A stretch of DNA of 64,000 nt from Bromus sterilis (Eukaryota > Streptophyta > Magnoliopsida > Poales > Poaceae): assembly GCA_950022295.1 (NCBI GenBank), contig OX465597.1, positions 62,669,016 to 62,733,015 on the forward strand. The letters are read 5' to 3'. Shown here in pieces: positions 54,451-64,000 of the stretch. Numbering within the stretch: position 1 is the stretch's first letter; every line of letters begins with the position of its first letter. The translations under genes and the position numbers were made by a program. The notes under the pieces were generated by a model. That model had not been told where the DNA came from. It saw only the letters and a program-made list of their open reading frames with translations, and did no database searches.

Positions 54451-56019
54451 TCACGCAGCTGCACGGAGACGGTCCTTGATCTTGCTCTTGGAGGATATGA
54501 GCCTAGAGACAACATCGTGGTTGGAGGTGCAGTTGAAAGTGATAGCCCTCATCATAGCGGACTGGGCCTTTCCCAAGAAGCGAGCGATCCTCCGCATCGG
54601 CGCCTGCTCAGAAGTGTGGTGCCGGAGAGTGCCACCAGCAGTAGCAGACTCCGGAACAACGCGAGTCATGGGAGAAGGAGCATCATAGTACATGTAGGTC
54701 GGGACGTTCCACACCGAGTGTCGATGAGTGATCTCAATAGGGTGGGACGCACGAGACTCAATGAGAGCCATGATGAAAGGTGCATGAGAGAAACTGCGTT
54801 TGGTATGAATGCTGGCAAGGCGGATCTCATTCCAAATAAAGTGTGGTATATCAATAATCTCTGTGGGGTGCGACTCCATGTGACACATCAGATCAATGGC
54901 ATAGCTGCTACAAGTGGACTTGTCCCCAGACTTCGGATATAGAGTCCTAAGAACACACTGGAACAGAATGTGAAACTGTGGTAGACAGATGGAAACATCA
55001 TTGAGCTTCTTGTAGGCATCATCACCCTGCAGATCCGGCTTGATGAGATGAATGCAATCCTCGTGAGTCATGGGCTTGTGCTCCTTGTTGGCAGAGTGGA
55101 TGCGAAAACAAGAGGCCCGAAATCCAAGGGCCTTCACAAACTGAGTATGTGTAGCAGATAGACGCTCCTCACCAGTCATCCACATAATGGTCTTGTTCTT
55201 GAAGAAGCACGTGGCATAGAACTGAAGAATGGCTGCCTTGTTCCAGTCATGCTGAAACCCAAAGGACGCATCAAGACCCATAGCATCAATGATAGCACGG
55301 ACACCCGGAAACTTGGACGGGTTATCCCGAATGAACTGAAGTGGAATGCAAGCATGAGAGTTGACCAACCCATTGTGCGGAACAACAGAGGAGAACACAT
55401 CTGCCTGCACATTGGTACAAAAACGTGTATCCAGACAATCCTGGTCAGCATCAAACTGGTTGACATCACGGCGCAGTTTCTGATAGGCAGTGGCTGATGA
55501 CTTGGTATAGTCCGAGGCATGACGTCCATGGGTAGCAACTGGTTCACAAGAGATGTGAACACGGGCCACTGGCATAGCGTCATCAGGGGCCACCTCATCA
55601 TCAGCATGAGCACCCGAAGCAGAGGAGGAACCCCGAGCGGCGCGACGTGAACTCAATTTGGCACGCCCCGCCGGGCGAACATGAATGAGATCATCCTCCT
55701 CAAAGTCAGCATCAAAGTCCTCTTCAACTTCATCCTCAAAAGTGAGGTCAGGATCATCATGAGTGTCATCGCTGTCCGCGGATGATTCAGGGTGTTCGGG
55801 CTGCTTCCCACGAGTGGTAGCACGACGAGCAAGGTGTTTGGGACGACGTCGTTCATCAGAATCCTCGGACCCCCCTAGTCAAAACATACCGTGGAAGAGT
55901 AAACAAAACTGATTTTGACCGGGATTAACGGGGAATAAGCACCACAAGGAGAGGAGAGGCAAACCTCGGGAGACAGATCCACCCGCCCTCTTGTGTGTGG
56001 ATTGCTTCGTGCGAACCAT
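54451..56019 (-). CDS. R8 extra 3' gene, two exons, H3-tail-like N-terminus
   Basis: Exon 1 56019-55965 encodes MVRTKQSTHKRAGGSVSR; a 90-nt intron (55964-55875, GTTTGCC...GACTAG) follows; exon 2 55874-54451 is open to the stop. Removing the intron joins the frames exactly, giving about 492 aa. Without it exon 2 has no upstream Met for over 100 codons. Residues 2-18 follow histone H3 (R, T, K, Q at 3-6; K10; G13-G14; R18; 9 of 18 identical including Met). Then a basic patch (about 27-42) and an acidic run (about 52-80), a plant transposon ORF1-like middle (WNKAAILQFYATCFF, MTGEERLSATHTQFVKALGF) and a basic C-terminus. No signal peptide or membrane segment, so an envelope role is doubtful. The frame is intact while pol is broken. 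Confidence 0.65.
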
Positions 56020-56250
56020 AGAGAAACCCTTGATGGGGAACGAGCAGTGAGGCAAAAATCCGGGCACCATCCCAAAAACTAATTGGATGAAAGGAAAGAT
56101 CGGGGGGAGGGGTACCCGTGGCGCGAAGATCCGGAGGAGAGGGGCCGAGAGCCGACCAGGGCGGCCGGCGGTGGCAGGCGGGCGAAACAGGCGGTGGCGG
56201 CTGGGAGAGAATCGAGTGAAGAGGATAACTGCTCCTCTCCACGCGGTTAT

Positions 56251-56440
56251 GTTTTTATAGTCTGCGCGGGATCGGACGACCGGTGCGGGTAGGACGTCCG
56301 GTTGGTCGGACGTCCAATGGGCACCGGATTTCCGACAGGCCTGAACAGTTGTTTGAGGTCCAGGCAGTGGGTGCCCTAGGGACCGGACGTCCGGTGTGTA
56401 CCGGATGTCCGATGCCTGGGTGAGGTAGAACTGGCTGGGA
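56251..56440 (-). promoter_or_regulatory. Putative internal promoter of the R8 extra gene
   Basis: Minus strand CTATAAAAAC (56251-56260), about 230 nt before the ATG at 56019. Upstream in element sense are six CCGGACGTCCG-type palindromes (56270-56430), the same motif that sits upstream of the LTR TATA. Strong resemblance to the LTR promoter module; activity is inferred. Confidence 0.6.
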
Positions 56441-56689
56441 CAGGGACGGATACCAAGGTCATAATATTTATGATATACTAGTATACCAAGATCATATAGT
56501 TGATAGGGTCATAGTGGATATGTATAGATATATAAATAAAAACCAACCAATCAAGCACACAAGACACAAGCAATCCTTCCGAAGGGAAGGGCGGTGGCCG
56601 AAACCACCATATTTGAGTGTATGTGCTTTGACACCGCGAAGATGTATCTTGGGTCCAACGGTGTTTGCCTCATCCATACTCAGCTTCGG

Positions 56690-58181
56690 TGGTGGAGAGG
56701 GAGACACCGTTTTGCTTCTTGGAGTGCCAACTTACCAATGAGTGCCCAAGAAATTTGGCATGAACCGGATGTTGACTTCCGATCCACCTTGTCTTAGGCC
56801 CAATCTGCATCAGTGTACCCCCAAGAGATCAAACTTGGCTTCCTTGTGGTACCAAAGGCCCAACAAAGGAGTATGAACAAGGTATCTAAGAATGCGCTTG
56901 ACCGCCAAATGATGACTCTCCATAGGAGAGGCTTGATATCTTTCACACATTCATATGCTAAGCATAATATCCGGTCTAGATGCACAAAGGTAAAGCAATG
57001 ACCCAATCATAGAACGATAAAGAGTAGCATCAAATGGAATACCGGAAAGGTCTTGATATAGATAACCCTTGGTTGGCATGGGTGTCTTGCATGGCTTGAC
57101 ATCCTTCATACCAAACTTCACGAGCATGTCTTGAATGTACTTTTTTTTGAGAGATGAAGGTTCCTTCGGCAAATTGCTCAATTTGAAATCCAAGGAAATA
57201 CTTCAAGCTCCCCATCATGGACATCTCAAAGTTTTTGGCCATAGTTTCCGAGAACCACTTGCACAAAGATGGATTAGGGGAACCAAATATTATGTCATCT
57301 ACATAGATTTGGCATATGAGCAATTCACCATTGGTTCTCTTGGTAAAAAGAGTGTCATCAATGACACCCCTCACAAATCCTTCCTCGAGTAAAAACTTCC
57401 TAAGATGGTCATACCAAGCCCGAGGAGCTTTCTTAAGGCCATATAATGCCTTATGAAGTTTGTACACGTGGTCCTTGTGATGAGGGTCAAAAAATCCAGG
57501 TGGTTGTGCTACATATACATCCTCTTGTAGTGGACCATTAAGAAAAGCACTTTTTACATCCATTTGAAATAATGGGAATCCATTGAATGCGACATAAGCA
57601 AGAAACATGCGTATAGATTCAAGACGGGCAACGGGAGCAAAGGTTTCATCAAAATCCAAGCCTTCAACTTGGCAGCACCCTTGAGACACTAGCCTTGCCT
57701 TGTTTCGAATGATATTACCATATCCATCTTGCTTGTTTTTGAAGATCCACTTGGTTCCAATGATGTTATGATCTTGACCGGAGGGCCTCTCCACGAGAGA
57801 CCATACTTCATTCCGGGTGAAACTAGTGAGCTCATCTTGCATTGCAATGAGCCAACCCGCATCCTCAAGTGCTTGTTCAACCCTAAGAGGTTCAATGCTA
57901 GACACAAACGAGAAGTGAGCGCAAAAGTTCATAAGTTGACGACGAGTAACCATACCTTGCCCCAAACCCGTGAGGATTTTGTCAACATCAACACGTCTAG
58001 CAACCAATGGCATGATGGAAGTTGGAGTTTGAATAGGCTCCACCCGTTCGGGTTCATGAACCACATTTGGTTCACCATCAAGAATGGAGCCATCTTCAAT
58101 AGCATCATTTTCTCCAAAGCAAATGCGGTCAAGCCAATCTTGTAGATCAACCGCATCATCAATTTGTGGTTGAGAAATCAC
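56690..58181 (-). pseudogene. R8 reverse transcriptase and RNase H, broken
   Basis: 57030-58181 is open (383 aa): NEVWSLVERPSGQ, GTKWIFKNKQD, GLDFDETFAPVARLESIR, QMDVKSAFLNGPLQEDVY, ALYGLKKAPRAWY, and the catalytic IYVDDIIFGSPN intact. A frameshift at about 57150 moves to 56951-57193 (CKTPMPTKGYL, YRSMIGSLLYLCASRPDI). RNase H continues in fragments (GYTDADWA then a stop at 56796, DRKSTSG) and is lost near 56690. Confidence 0.85.
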
Positions 58182-59717
58182 ATCGGATTGTGGAGGGTCT
58201 TGTTCTTGTTATTGGATAATGGGCTCATCATGAGGAATTGGATCTTGAGTGGTAGGAGGAGGTGCTTGCGGTGGTGGAACACTTGGCTCATCACCCACCT
58301 CATCATCTCTAGGGACTTGAGCAATGGGCACAAGATCTCCAATTCCCATAGCCAAGATGTCTTGAGAAGAATCTTCATTATTTCCTACATCACTTAGATC
58401 AACTTGTCCCCATGGGAGCCATTAAATTCATCAAACTCCACGTCACAAGTTTCCACAACACATCCGGTGGATTTGTTGTAGACCCTATAGGCGTGGTAGT
58501 TTGGAGCATAACCAACAAATATACCCTCAATTGTTTTGGATTGAAACTTAGCAACCGGTCTTTCTTATTGAGAAAGAAACACTTACAACCAAATACTCGG
58601 AAGTATTTGACGTTTGGCTTGTGACCGGTTAGAAGCTAATAGGGGGTCTTCATCAAGATCTTGCGAAGAAAGATCCAGTTTGATGCATGACATGCGGTGT
58701 TGATGGCTTCAACCCAAAAGCTATATGGTGACTTGTACTCATCCAACATGGACCGGTCCATCTCCATAAGAGTGCGGTTCTTCCTCTGGGCTACACCATT
58801 TTGTTGAGGGGTGTAAGGTGCAAAATATTGATGCTCAATCCCCTCATCACTCAAAAATTCTTCCAAGGTGTAGTTCTTGAATTCGGTGCCATTTTCACTT
58901 CAAATTTCCAAGATAGCCATGTTGTATTTCCTTTGGGCTTGCTTGGAAAAATCTATGAAGGTGGCCTTCGTCTCGTCCTTGGACTTGAGAAAGAACACCC
59001 ATCTGTAACTTGAATAATCATCAACAATGACAAGGCCATATTTCTTCCCACCAAGACTATCCCATGATGGAGGCCCAAAGAGATCTACATGAAGGAGCTC
59101 CAAAGGCCTTGAAGTTGACACGATATTCTTGGGGGTATGCTTTGCTTGATGTTGCTTCCCAGCTATGCATGCACTACACACACGATCTTTCTCAAAAGAC
59201 ACATTTGTTAGTCCGAGGATTGTTCACCCTTTAGGAGATATTTTAGATTTCTCATACCGACATGGGCTAGCCGGCGATGCCATAGCCACCCCTTGTCAGC
59301 CTTGGCCATTAGAAAAGTTGCATGGTAAGTACTCTCTTTCGAGAAATCAACCGTGTAAAGGTTGCCATCCAACTCTCCAACAAAGGCCACTTCGAGAGTA
59401 TCTCTCCTAAAGACTTTCACACTTGTTAGGCCAAATAGTGTATCATAACCAACGGAAGCTAATTGACGAACGGAAAGAAAATTGTATTGAAGGGATTGGA
59501 CAATCATGACATTTGCAAGAGACATGTCATTAGTACTAGCCACCTTGCCCAACCCAAGTACCTTTCCCTTGGAACCACCACCAAATACAATGCTCATATA
59601 TGGTTGAATTGCATCCATGAAGTCCTTGAGCAAACGGCTTTCTCGGGTCATATGATTGGTGCATCCACTATCAATCACCCATTTGACTCCACCGGAGAGA
59701 GCATCCTACACATAGGT
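58182..59717 (-). pseudogene. R8 protease and integrase, broken
   Basis: 59208-59678: protease with DSG in MIDSGCTNHMT and the pre-integrase domain WLWHRRLAHVGMRNL. 58900-59202, after a frameshift: zinc-finger end CSACIAGKQHQAKH and Asp in LLHVDLFGP, second Asp in VIVDDYSSY. 58636-58866, after a stop: the core's C-terminal part (YTPQQNGVAQRKNRTLMEM). 58182-58630 decays through several stops. The expected Glu-side motif is present (PQQNGVAQRKNR has Q-R where many Copia enzymes have ER). Confidence 0.82.
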
Positions 59718-60868
59718 TTAAGCTTTGGTTAGAGGTGCCCATTTTGCAATGGGACCTCTAAGGTTAGTAACAAGGGTCTTTGGAACCCAAATGGTATAGA
59801 AACGGAAAGCATTACGGGGCCCAATGAATTTTGAAAACACCTCTCCATCCTTTGCCTTACGGAGCACATAGGATGGAGGCATCTTTTCCTTCCTTTTGTT
59901 AGGAATGGGCTTGCCCCTAGTGGCCTTCCCATCAACCTTCTTCTCACCCTTGTCCTTGTGCCCTTCACGAACAAAGATCACCTTTTGGGGAGTTGACACC
60001 TTGCTAAGAGTGACATCCTTTGTCACACTCGTACTCGGGTCAAACCCAAGTCCCTCCTTAGCAAAGGACTCCTTGTGATGACTTAGTACATCATTTAGAT
60101 TTTTCTCGCCTTGGGCACAAGTCAAGAGGCCCTTCTTTAGTTGAGCATGAAGGGCTAAGTTCTCCTCAATGATGGATGCTTGATCAACAGTAGAGTTAGT
60201 AGCACAAGCATCAACATGTACAATAGTGGGAGGAGACATCTTAGTAAGAGTTTTTATATGAGCAAGTTTGTGAGCCTCAAGATTCTTCTTAAGGGTGGTG
60301 CGTTCCTCATCTTGTCTTAAGAGACAAGGTGCGTACCTCAACATCCTTATAAAGGGAGGTGTTTAGCTCCACAAGTTTGCTCATATCATTAGAAAGTTCC
60401 TTACAAATTTCATTAGCCTTTTTCAAGGAGGCTACATGCTTATCATTTAAGTCATTTGATGTGTGGACAACTTTGCACAAGTTGTCATTTCGAGCTTCCT
60501 CAAAGTCAACCTTTCGCTCAAGGAGAGTATAGTTCTCCTTTTCCTCGGTGAGGAGGATTTCAAGATCCTTAATGTTTGTGGAGTGCTTACCCACCACATC
60601 CATAAGTAATTGAAACATTTTGATCTTGTTGCCTTTGAGAGAGCTCATCATTTTGTTCACTTTAGCAAACAACAAATCTTCACAAGTAGCATGTGCATCA
60701 TCACTTTCCGCATCATGAAATTCATCATGAGGTTCGGAAGAGAACATGAAGGACTCATCAATAGGAGTTACCTTGATCTTAGCCGAGGAGGAGGGGTGTC
60801 GTCATCAACTAATTTGGCCATGAGACACTTGTGTGCATTGCCGGTGTAGTCACTCATATAGTTGTAGT
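59718..60868 (-). pseudogene. R8 gag tail / gag-pol linker, broken
   Basis: Two frames, 60307-60747 (charged coiled-coil, LEILLTEEKENYTLLERKVDFE) and 59718-60344 (HAQLKKGLLTCAQGEKNL, then a Lys/Pro-rich part), joined by frameshifts near 60330 and 60860, with two stops near 59700 before protease. A long coiled-coil stretch between gag and protease is common in this Copia group. Confidence 0.75.
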
Positions 60869-62359
60869 TTACAACCTCACCTTCCTTTTTAGGATCTTTA
60901 AGGTCTTTTGTGTATCTTGAGAAACCCTGGCCACACCACCAACATCCTCGGGATCAGATCCATCTAGAGCCAACAATGCTTTCTTCTTGAACTTGTTGTT
61001 GAGAGGGTTTGGGAGCTTCTTGGCAACTTCCTTCCGAGGAAATCGAGGCTTGTCCTCTCTCTTATCATACGGACAATCCTCCGCAAAGTGTCCCGGTTTC
61101 TCACAGTTGTAGCAGTTTCTTGTCTTCTTCTTTTGGAATCTTCCCTTGAAGTCCCCTTTGCTGAACCTCTTCAGAAAGAGAGCTATATCATCATATGGGG
61201 GAGACTCATCGGAGTTATCATCATCTTCATACTCATCTTCTTCCTCATCATCATCAAACTCCTCGAGCCTAGCCTTGAGTGCTAGGTTTGAGGATGAACC
61301 ACCATATGTGGCAAGAAGTCTCTTGGACTCCTTTAGGTGCTCTTCATATTGAAAGAAGGTGGCAATCACATCATCCACTGTCATCTTGAATAAGTCGGGC
61401 ATATGCCTCAATTCCCACACCATTTGATGAGAATATACCATGAGAGCATTCAACATCTTGTCCACAAGGTAACGGTTGGTGATTTTATATCCATCTAAAG
61501 ATTTCTCACATGTGAAGGATTGTACATGAGCGGAGAGAACTTTGAGACGCATATGAAGTTGTTGGGGCGTCTCATCTTTCTTCATGTGAAGGTTGTGCAA
61601 TGCATTTTTTGCGGTCTCATATCTTGTCATTTGAAGAGAGCCGGTGCCGGACTTGGCAATGAGAAGAGTGTCGCAAATCTCCTTGGCATTGGTGATATGG
61701 AGAAAAGGTGCACGTGTCAATTCATCCATTCCTCTTTTCAAGAAGCCAATAGCCGCAAGGTTGAAATGTCTATCAAATACTTCACTTGGGGTAAGGTTGT
61801 TTAGATCAACTGGATAATAGCCTTTCCCAGAGTCAATGAGGTTCCACATGGGCTCGCACACAAACCTAAGATAATCTGCCATAAGACTTTTCCAATCCAA
61901 AAAGTTAGTGTTCTCGGTTAGTACCGGCGGATTGCCATTGAAGTTATACTTAGATTCCACAAGCTTAGGAGCATGATAGTCCCATTGGTTGGGACCACCT
62001 CTTTGCAAGGGAACTTCAGAACCGGGGTGCACAAAAGTCGCTTGTGGGGACCTAGGGGCCGCGCCACTTGACGTTTGTGACTCCGATGCCGGAGCCTTCA
62101 TCCTTGCAAAGGAGGCTTCCATTTCCTTCCTTTGATTGTCTAAAGCCTTTTGTAAGGCTTTTTCCATATCGCCGGAGGTGAACAGCTTAGGATCCTCAAT
62201 CTCATAACTAACATGCCCCGTGGAAGGAGGCAACGCAGCTTGTGCGGCAGCCCTTTGTTCGGCAGCCGATCTCTCGGCTTCCGAACTAGCGGCATCCGCA
62301 GCAATTACGACCTCCTCCAGAATGGCACCCGAAATTTCAGGGATGTCGTTCTTGGTCAT
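60869..62359 (-). CDS. R8 gag
   Basis: 496 aa from the Met of MTKNDIPEIS (62359), the first ATG after the PBS, 40 nt away. Ala/Glu-rich N-terminus (about 15-50); gag core at about 160-330 (FLDWKSLMADYLRFV, RYETAKNALHNLHMKKDET); an acidic patch of Asp/Glu at about 385-410; then one CCHC zinc knuckle CYNCEKPGHFAEDC at about 430-443; basic C-terminus. Would bind RNA and build particles in the cytoplasm. Open throughout, unlike pol. Confidence 0.9.
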   Translation of the reverse strand: MTKNDIPEISGAILEEVVIAADAASSEAERSAAEQRAAAQAALPPSTGHVSYEIEDPKLFTSGDMEKALQKALDNQRKEMEASFARMKAPASESQTSSGAAPRSPQATFVHPGSEVPLQRGGPNQWDYHAPKLVESKYNFNGNPPVLTENTNFLDWKSLMADYLRFVCEPMWNLIDSGKGYYPVDLNNLTPSEVFDRHFNLAAIGFLKRGMDELTRAPFLHITNAKEICDTLLIAKSGTGSLQMTRYETAKNALHNLHMKKDETPQQLHMRLKVLSAHVQSFTCEKSLDGYKITNRYLVDKMLNALMVYSHQMVWELRHMPDLFKMTVDDVIATFFQYEEHLKESKRLLATYGGSSSNLALKARLEEFDDDEEEDEYEDDDNSDESPPYDDIALFLKRFSKGDFKGRFQKKKTRNCYNCEKPGHFAEDCPYDKREDKPRFPRKEVAKKLPNPLNNKFKKKALLALDGSDPEDVGGVARVSQDTQKTLKILKRKVRL

Positions 62360-62399
62360 CTCTCTCTAGTTCGGTTAAGCCACAAGAATAGAGCACGAG

Positions 62400-62411
62400 G
62401 CTCTGATACCA
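62400..62411 (-). other. R8 primer-binding site
   Basis: Minus strand TGGTATCAGAGC, complementary to initiator tRNA-Met, 2 nt inside the 5' LTR (62414). Confidence 0.88.
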
Positions 62412-62413
62412 AT

Positions 62414-62686
62414 TGAAAGGATCGAGATAGACCTACTTAGCAATTTTAGGCAATAATGCGGAAGATAACGGTGTGCCTAACAATTGCAAGGTTGACCTAG
62501 CTAAGACAAGATAAACAATAAGAACAATATACTAAAACAAGTGAGGAGAAAATGATACGTCAAATGATACGGTAGCACAAGTAATAAGGGGAAAGAGTAG
62601 GGATAACCGAATGACGCGAAGAAAACGATGTGTCCCGATGTTCACTTCCTTGGAGGGAAGCTACTCACGGTTCGGAGAGAGTGGGT
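62414..62686 (-). repeat. R8 5' LTR, segment 1
   Basis: Matches 52366-52680 except for a 42-bp deletion after GACCTA (62425-62430) and a short duplication of AAATGATAC near 62550-62570. Interrupted by R9 after TGGGT (62682-62686). Confidence 0.87.
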
Positions 62687-64000
62687 TGATACGTCTCAAA
62701 TGTATCTATAATTTTTTCTCGTTCCATGCCCTTTTTGTGTCATTGCTACATCTTTTTGCCATGCTTTTGAATCATTTATTGGACTAACCTACTAATATAG
62801 AGCCCAGTGCCAGTTTCTGTCTGTTTTGTCTTTGCAATGCAGAAAAAAGTCCAAAAATGAAGTTGCTCATAAAATTCCCAAAAAATTACCAAAAAATATC
62901 TACATCGGAAGAGTCCTCCAGCCGGAGGACGGATCCAGGAGGTGGCCCCAGGCCCCCAGGCGCCCTCCCGGCGCGGCCAGGGCCCACCTGCGCGGGGTGG
63001 CCGCCTGGGCGACCTGGGCACCGCCTCGGACTCCCCCTTTGCCTATAAAATCTCACGTGACACAAAAACCCAAGATATCCAACCCTTTTCTCCTGAAGCG
63101 CTCCCGATCTCCACCGCCATCGAAACCTACCTTCGGGGGTCACCAGGATCCTGCTCCGGCACCCTGCCAGAGTGGGCCTTGGCCCCCGGGGCCATCTTCA
63201 TCAACTCTTCTTCATCCCATGATGGATCGTGAGTAGTTCCTCCTTGGACTACGGGTTCTTGGTAGTAGCTTGTTGGTATCTTCTCCCCCTAGTTCTTCAA
63301 TACAAAGTTCTCATGAGCTTCCCTACATGATTGAGATCCATATGATGTAATTGGTGTTGTGTTTGTTGGGATCCGATGAATTGTTACCTTGTTCAGTCCT
63401 TAGAGGTTTATGAATTATTGTTGCTGCAATTTTGTTGTTCTTAATGCTTGTTACTAGTGCACGAGTAGCATGATTTCAGATCGGAGCACGTTATGGTTGC
63501 ATGATTATAATTGTTGTTCTAGATCTTATCTACGGTTGTGTGCACCTATTATAGTCCGGAACCGGCGATCCCAATGGTGACAGCTTGGGACACCAAAGGG
63601 GATGGGCTATGATTTGAGGATCACATGTGTTCATAGAGTACTAATGCTTTGTTCCGGTGCTCTTTGATAGGAGCACCTTAATCTCCGTAAGTTCCCTTTG
63701 GCCCCGTTAGTAGCGGGACGGTAGGAAAATAGATGTTGTGCAAGTTCTTATTGCAAGCACGTACAACTACATACGAAACACATGCCTACGTTTGGTTCTT
63801 AGACTAGGATTGCTCTAGTTTGTTTGGCTAGAGTTTGTGCAATTTTGTCAATTGCCCAACTGTAATTCGTTCACCCAACACCTGTCTTTTTGCTTGGAGA
63901 GTTACCACTAGTGAAACCTTGAACCCTGTTCCATCTTTCATCTTTATTGCCTTCGTTGTTACTATTGCTCTCATCACAGCTGCTAATACTTTGTTACTAC
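62687..64000 (+). mobile_element. R9: Athila-type LTR, start only
   Basis: Begins TGATACGTCTCAAATG; no LTR end is reached in the window, so at least 1314 bp. GC box and TATA at 62935-63050, GTGAGTAGT at 63239-63247. The region 63540-63780 is homologous to the R5 LTR (12050-12330) in the opposite direction. Presumed left TSD TGGGT. No coding region is visible yet; the frames in the GC-rich part are not genes. Confidence 0.82.
62935..63050 (+). promoter_or_regulatory. R9 LTR promoter: GC-rich box plus TATA
   Basis: GGCGCCCTCCCGGCGCGGCC and GGGTGGCCGCC words (62960-63005), followed by GCCTATAAAATC (63040-63051). Confidence 0.6.

Larger units (their letters stand above)
52366..62686 (-). mobile_element. 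R8: Sirevirus-like Copia retrotransposon
   Basis: Minus-strand element in R1. 3' LTR 52366-54259; 5' LTR begins at 62414 and is cut by R9 at 62686, continuing outside the window. GTTAC precedes it (52361-52365); the matching TSD is outside. PBS 62400-62411 and PPT about 54260-54277. Order in element sense: gag, gag tail, protease, integrase, RT, RNase H, then an extra spliced gene before the 3' LTR. Protease-integrase-RT order is the Copia hallmark; gag with one CCHC knuckle and an additional 3' gene fits Sireviruses. Confidence 0.88.

Overview
The window is plant nuclear DNA, almost certainly intergenic sequence from a large-genome Triticeae grass (wheat, barley, rye or Aegilops type). It holds no ordinary host gene, rRNA or tRNA gene. 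Essentially every base can be assigned to a nest of LTR retrotransposons. The evidence is TG...CA LTR ends, five 5-bp target-site duplications (TSDs) read on both sides or inferred from an empty site, primer-binding sites (PBS), polypurine tracts (PPT), and recognisable gag/protease/RT/RNase H/integrase reading frames. The organism call rests on remembered similarity of these LTRs to Triticeae families and is not a search result. R1-R9 are labels used only here.

Layout. R1 (Tat-type Gypsy, +) is the outermost element; only 51713-52365 is seen. R2 (a LARD-like element with a 4.2-kb LTR and 3.4-kb interior, +, 43769-51712) sits in the R1 LTR. R3 (Tat Gypsy with a second RNase H, -, <1-43768) sits in the 5' LTR of R2. 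R4 (Athila Gypsy, -, 772-11080, TSD GGGAG) and R5 (non-autonomous Athila-type, -, 11715-36640, TSD GCGAG) both sit in the 3' region of R3. R6 (gag-protease-only Gypsy, +, 18863-35551, TSD GGCGC) sits in the 5' LTR of R5. R7 (decayed Copia, +, 20511-28818, TSD GTTTT) sits beside the PBS of R6. R1>R2>R3>R5>R6>R7 is six levels deep. On the right, R8 (Sirevirus-like Copia, -, 52366-beyond 64000) sits in the R1 coding start, and R9 (Athila-type LTR, +, 62687-end) sits in the 5' LTR of R8.

Coding content. R4 keeps an open gag-protease and an open RNase H-integrase, but its RT is broken and has FMED in place of FMDD. R3 pol has stops and a frameshift. R5 and R6 have no RT or integrase. R7 is dead inside two well-kept LTRs. 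R8 keeps gag open while its pol is broken. Several elements also carry an extra ORF: a coiled-coil protein (R4), an Athila ORF1-like protein (R5), an antisense RGG/B3-like gene (R3), an unclassified 234-aa protein (R2), and in R8 a spliced gene whose first 18 residues resemble the histone H3 tail.

Points of most interest. Several extra ORFs have their own TATA box. In R8 and R4 that internal TATA lies next to a copy of the same repeat module that flanks the LTR's own TATA. Four different LTR families share a splice-donor-like GTGAGTA(A/G)T downstream of the LTR TATA, and four share a terminal GATACGT...ACGTATC palindrome. The R8 extra gene needs a 90-nt GT-AG intron to be read and starts with an H3-tail-like peptide. 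These observations suggest that accessory ORFs are expressed separately from gag-pol, by internal promoters and/or splicing; that is inference from sequence alone.
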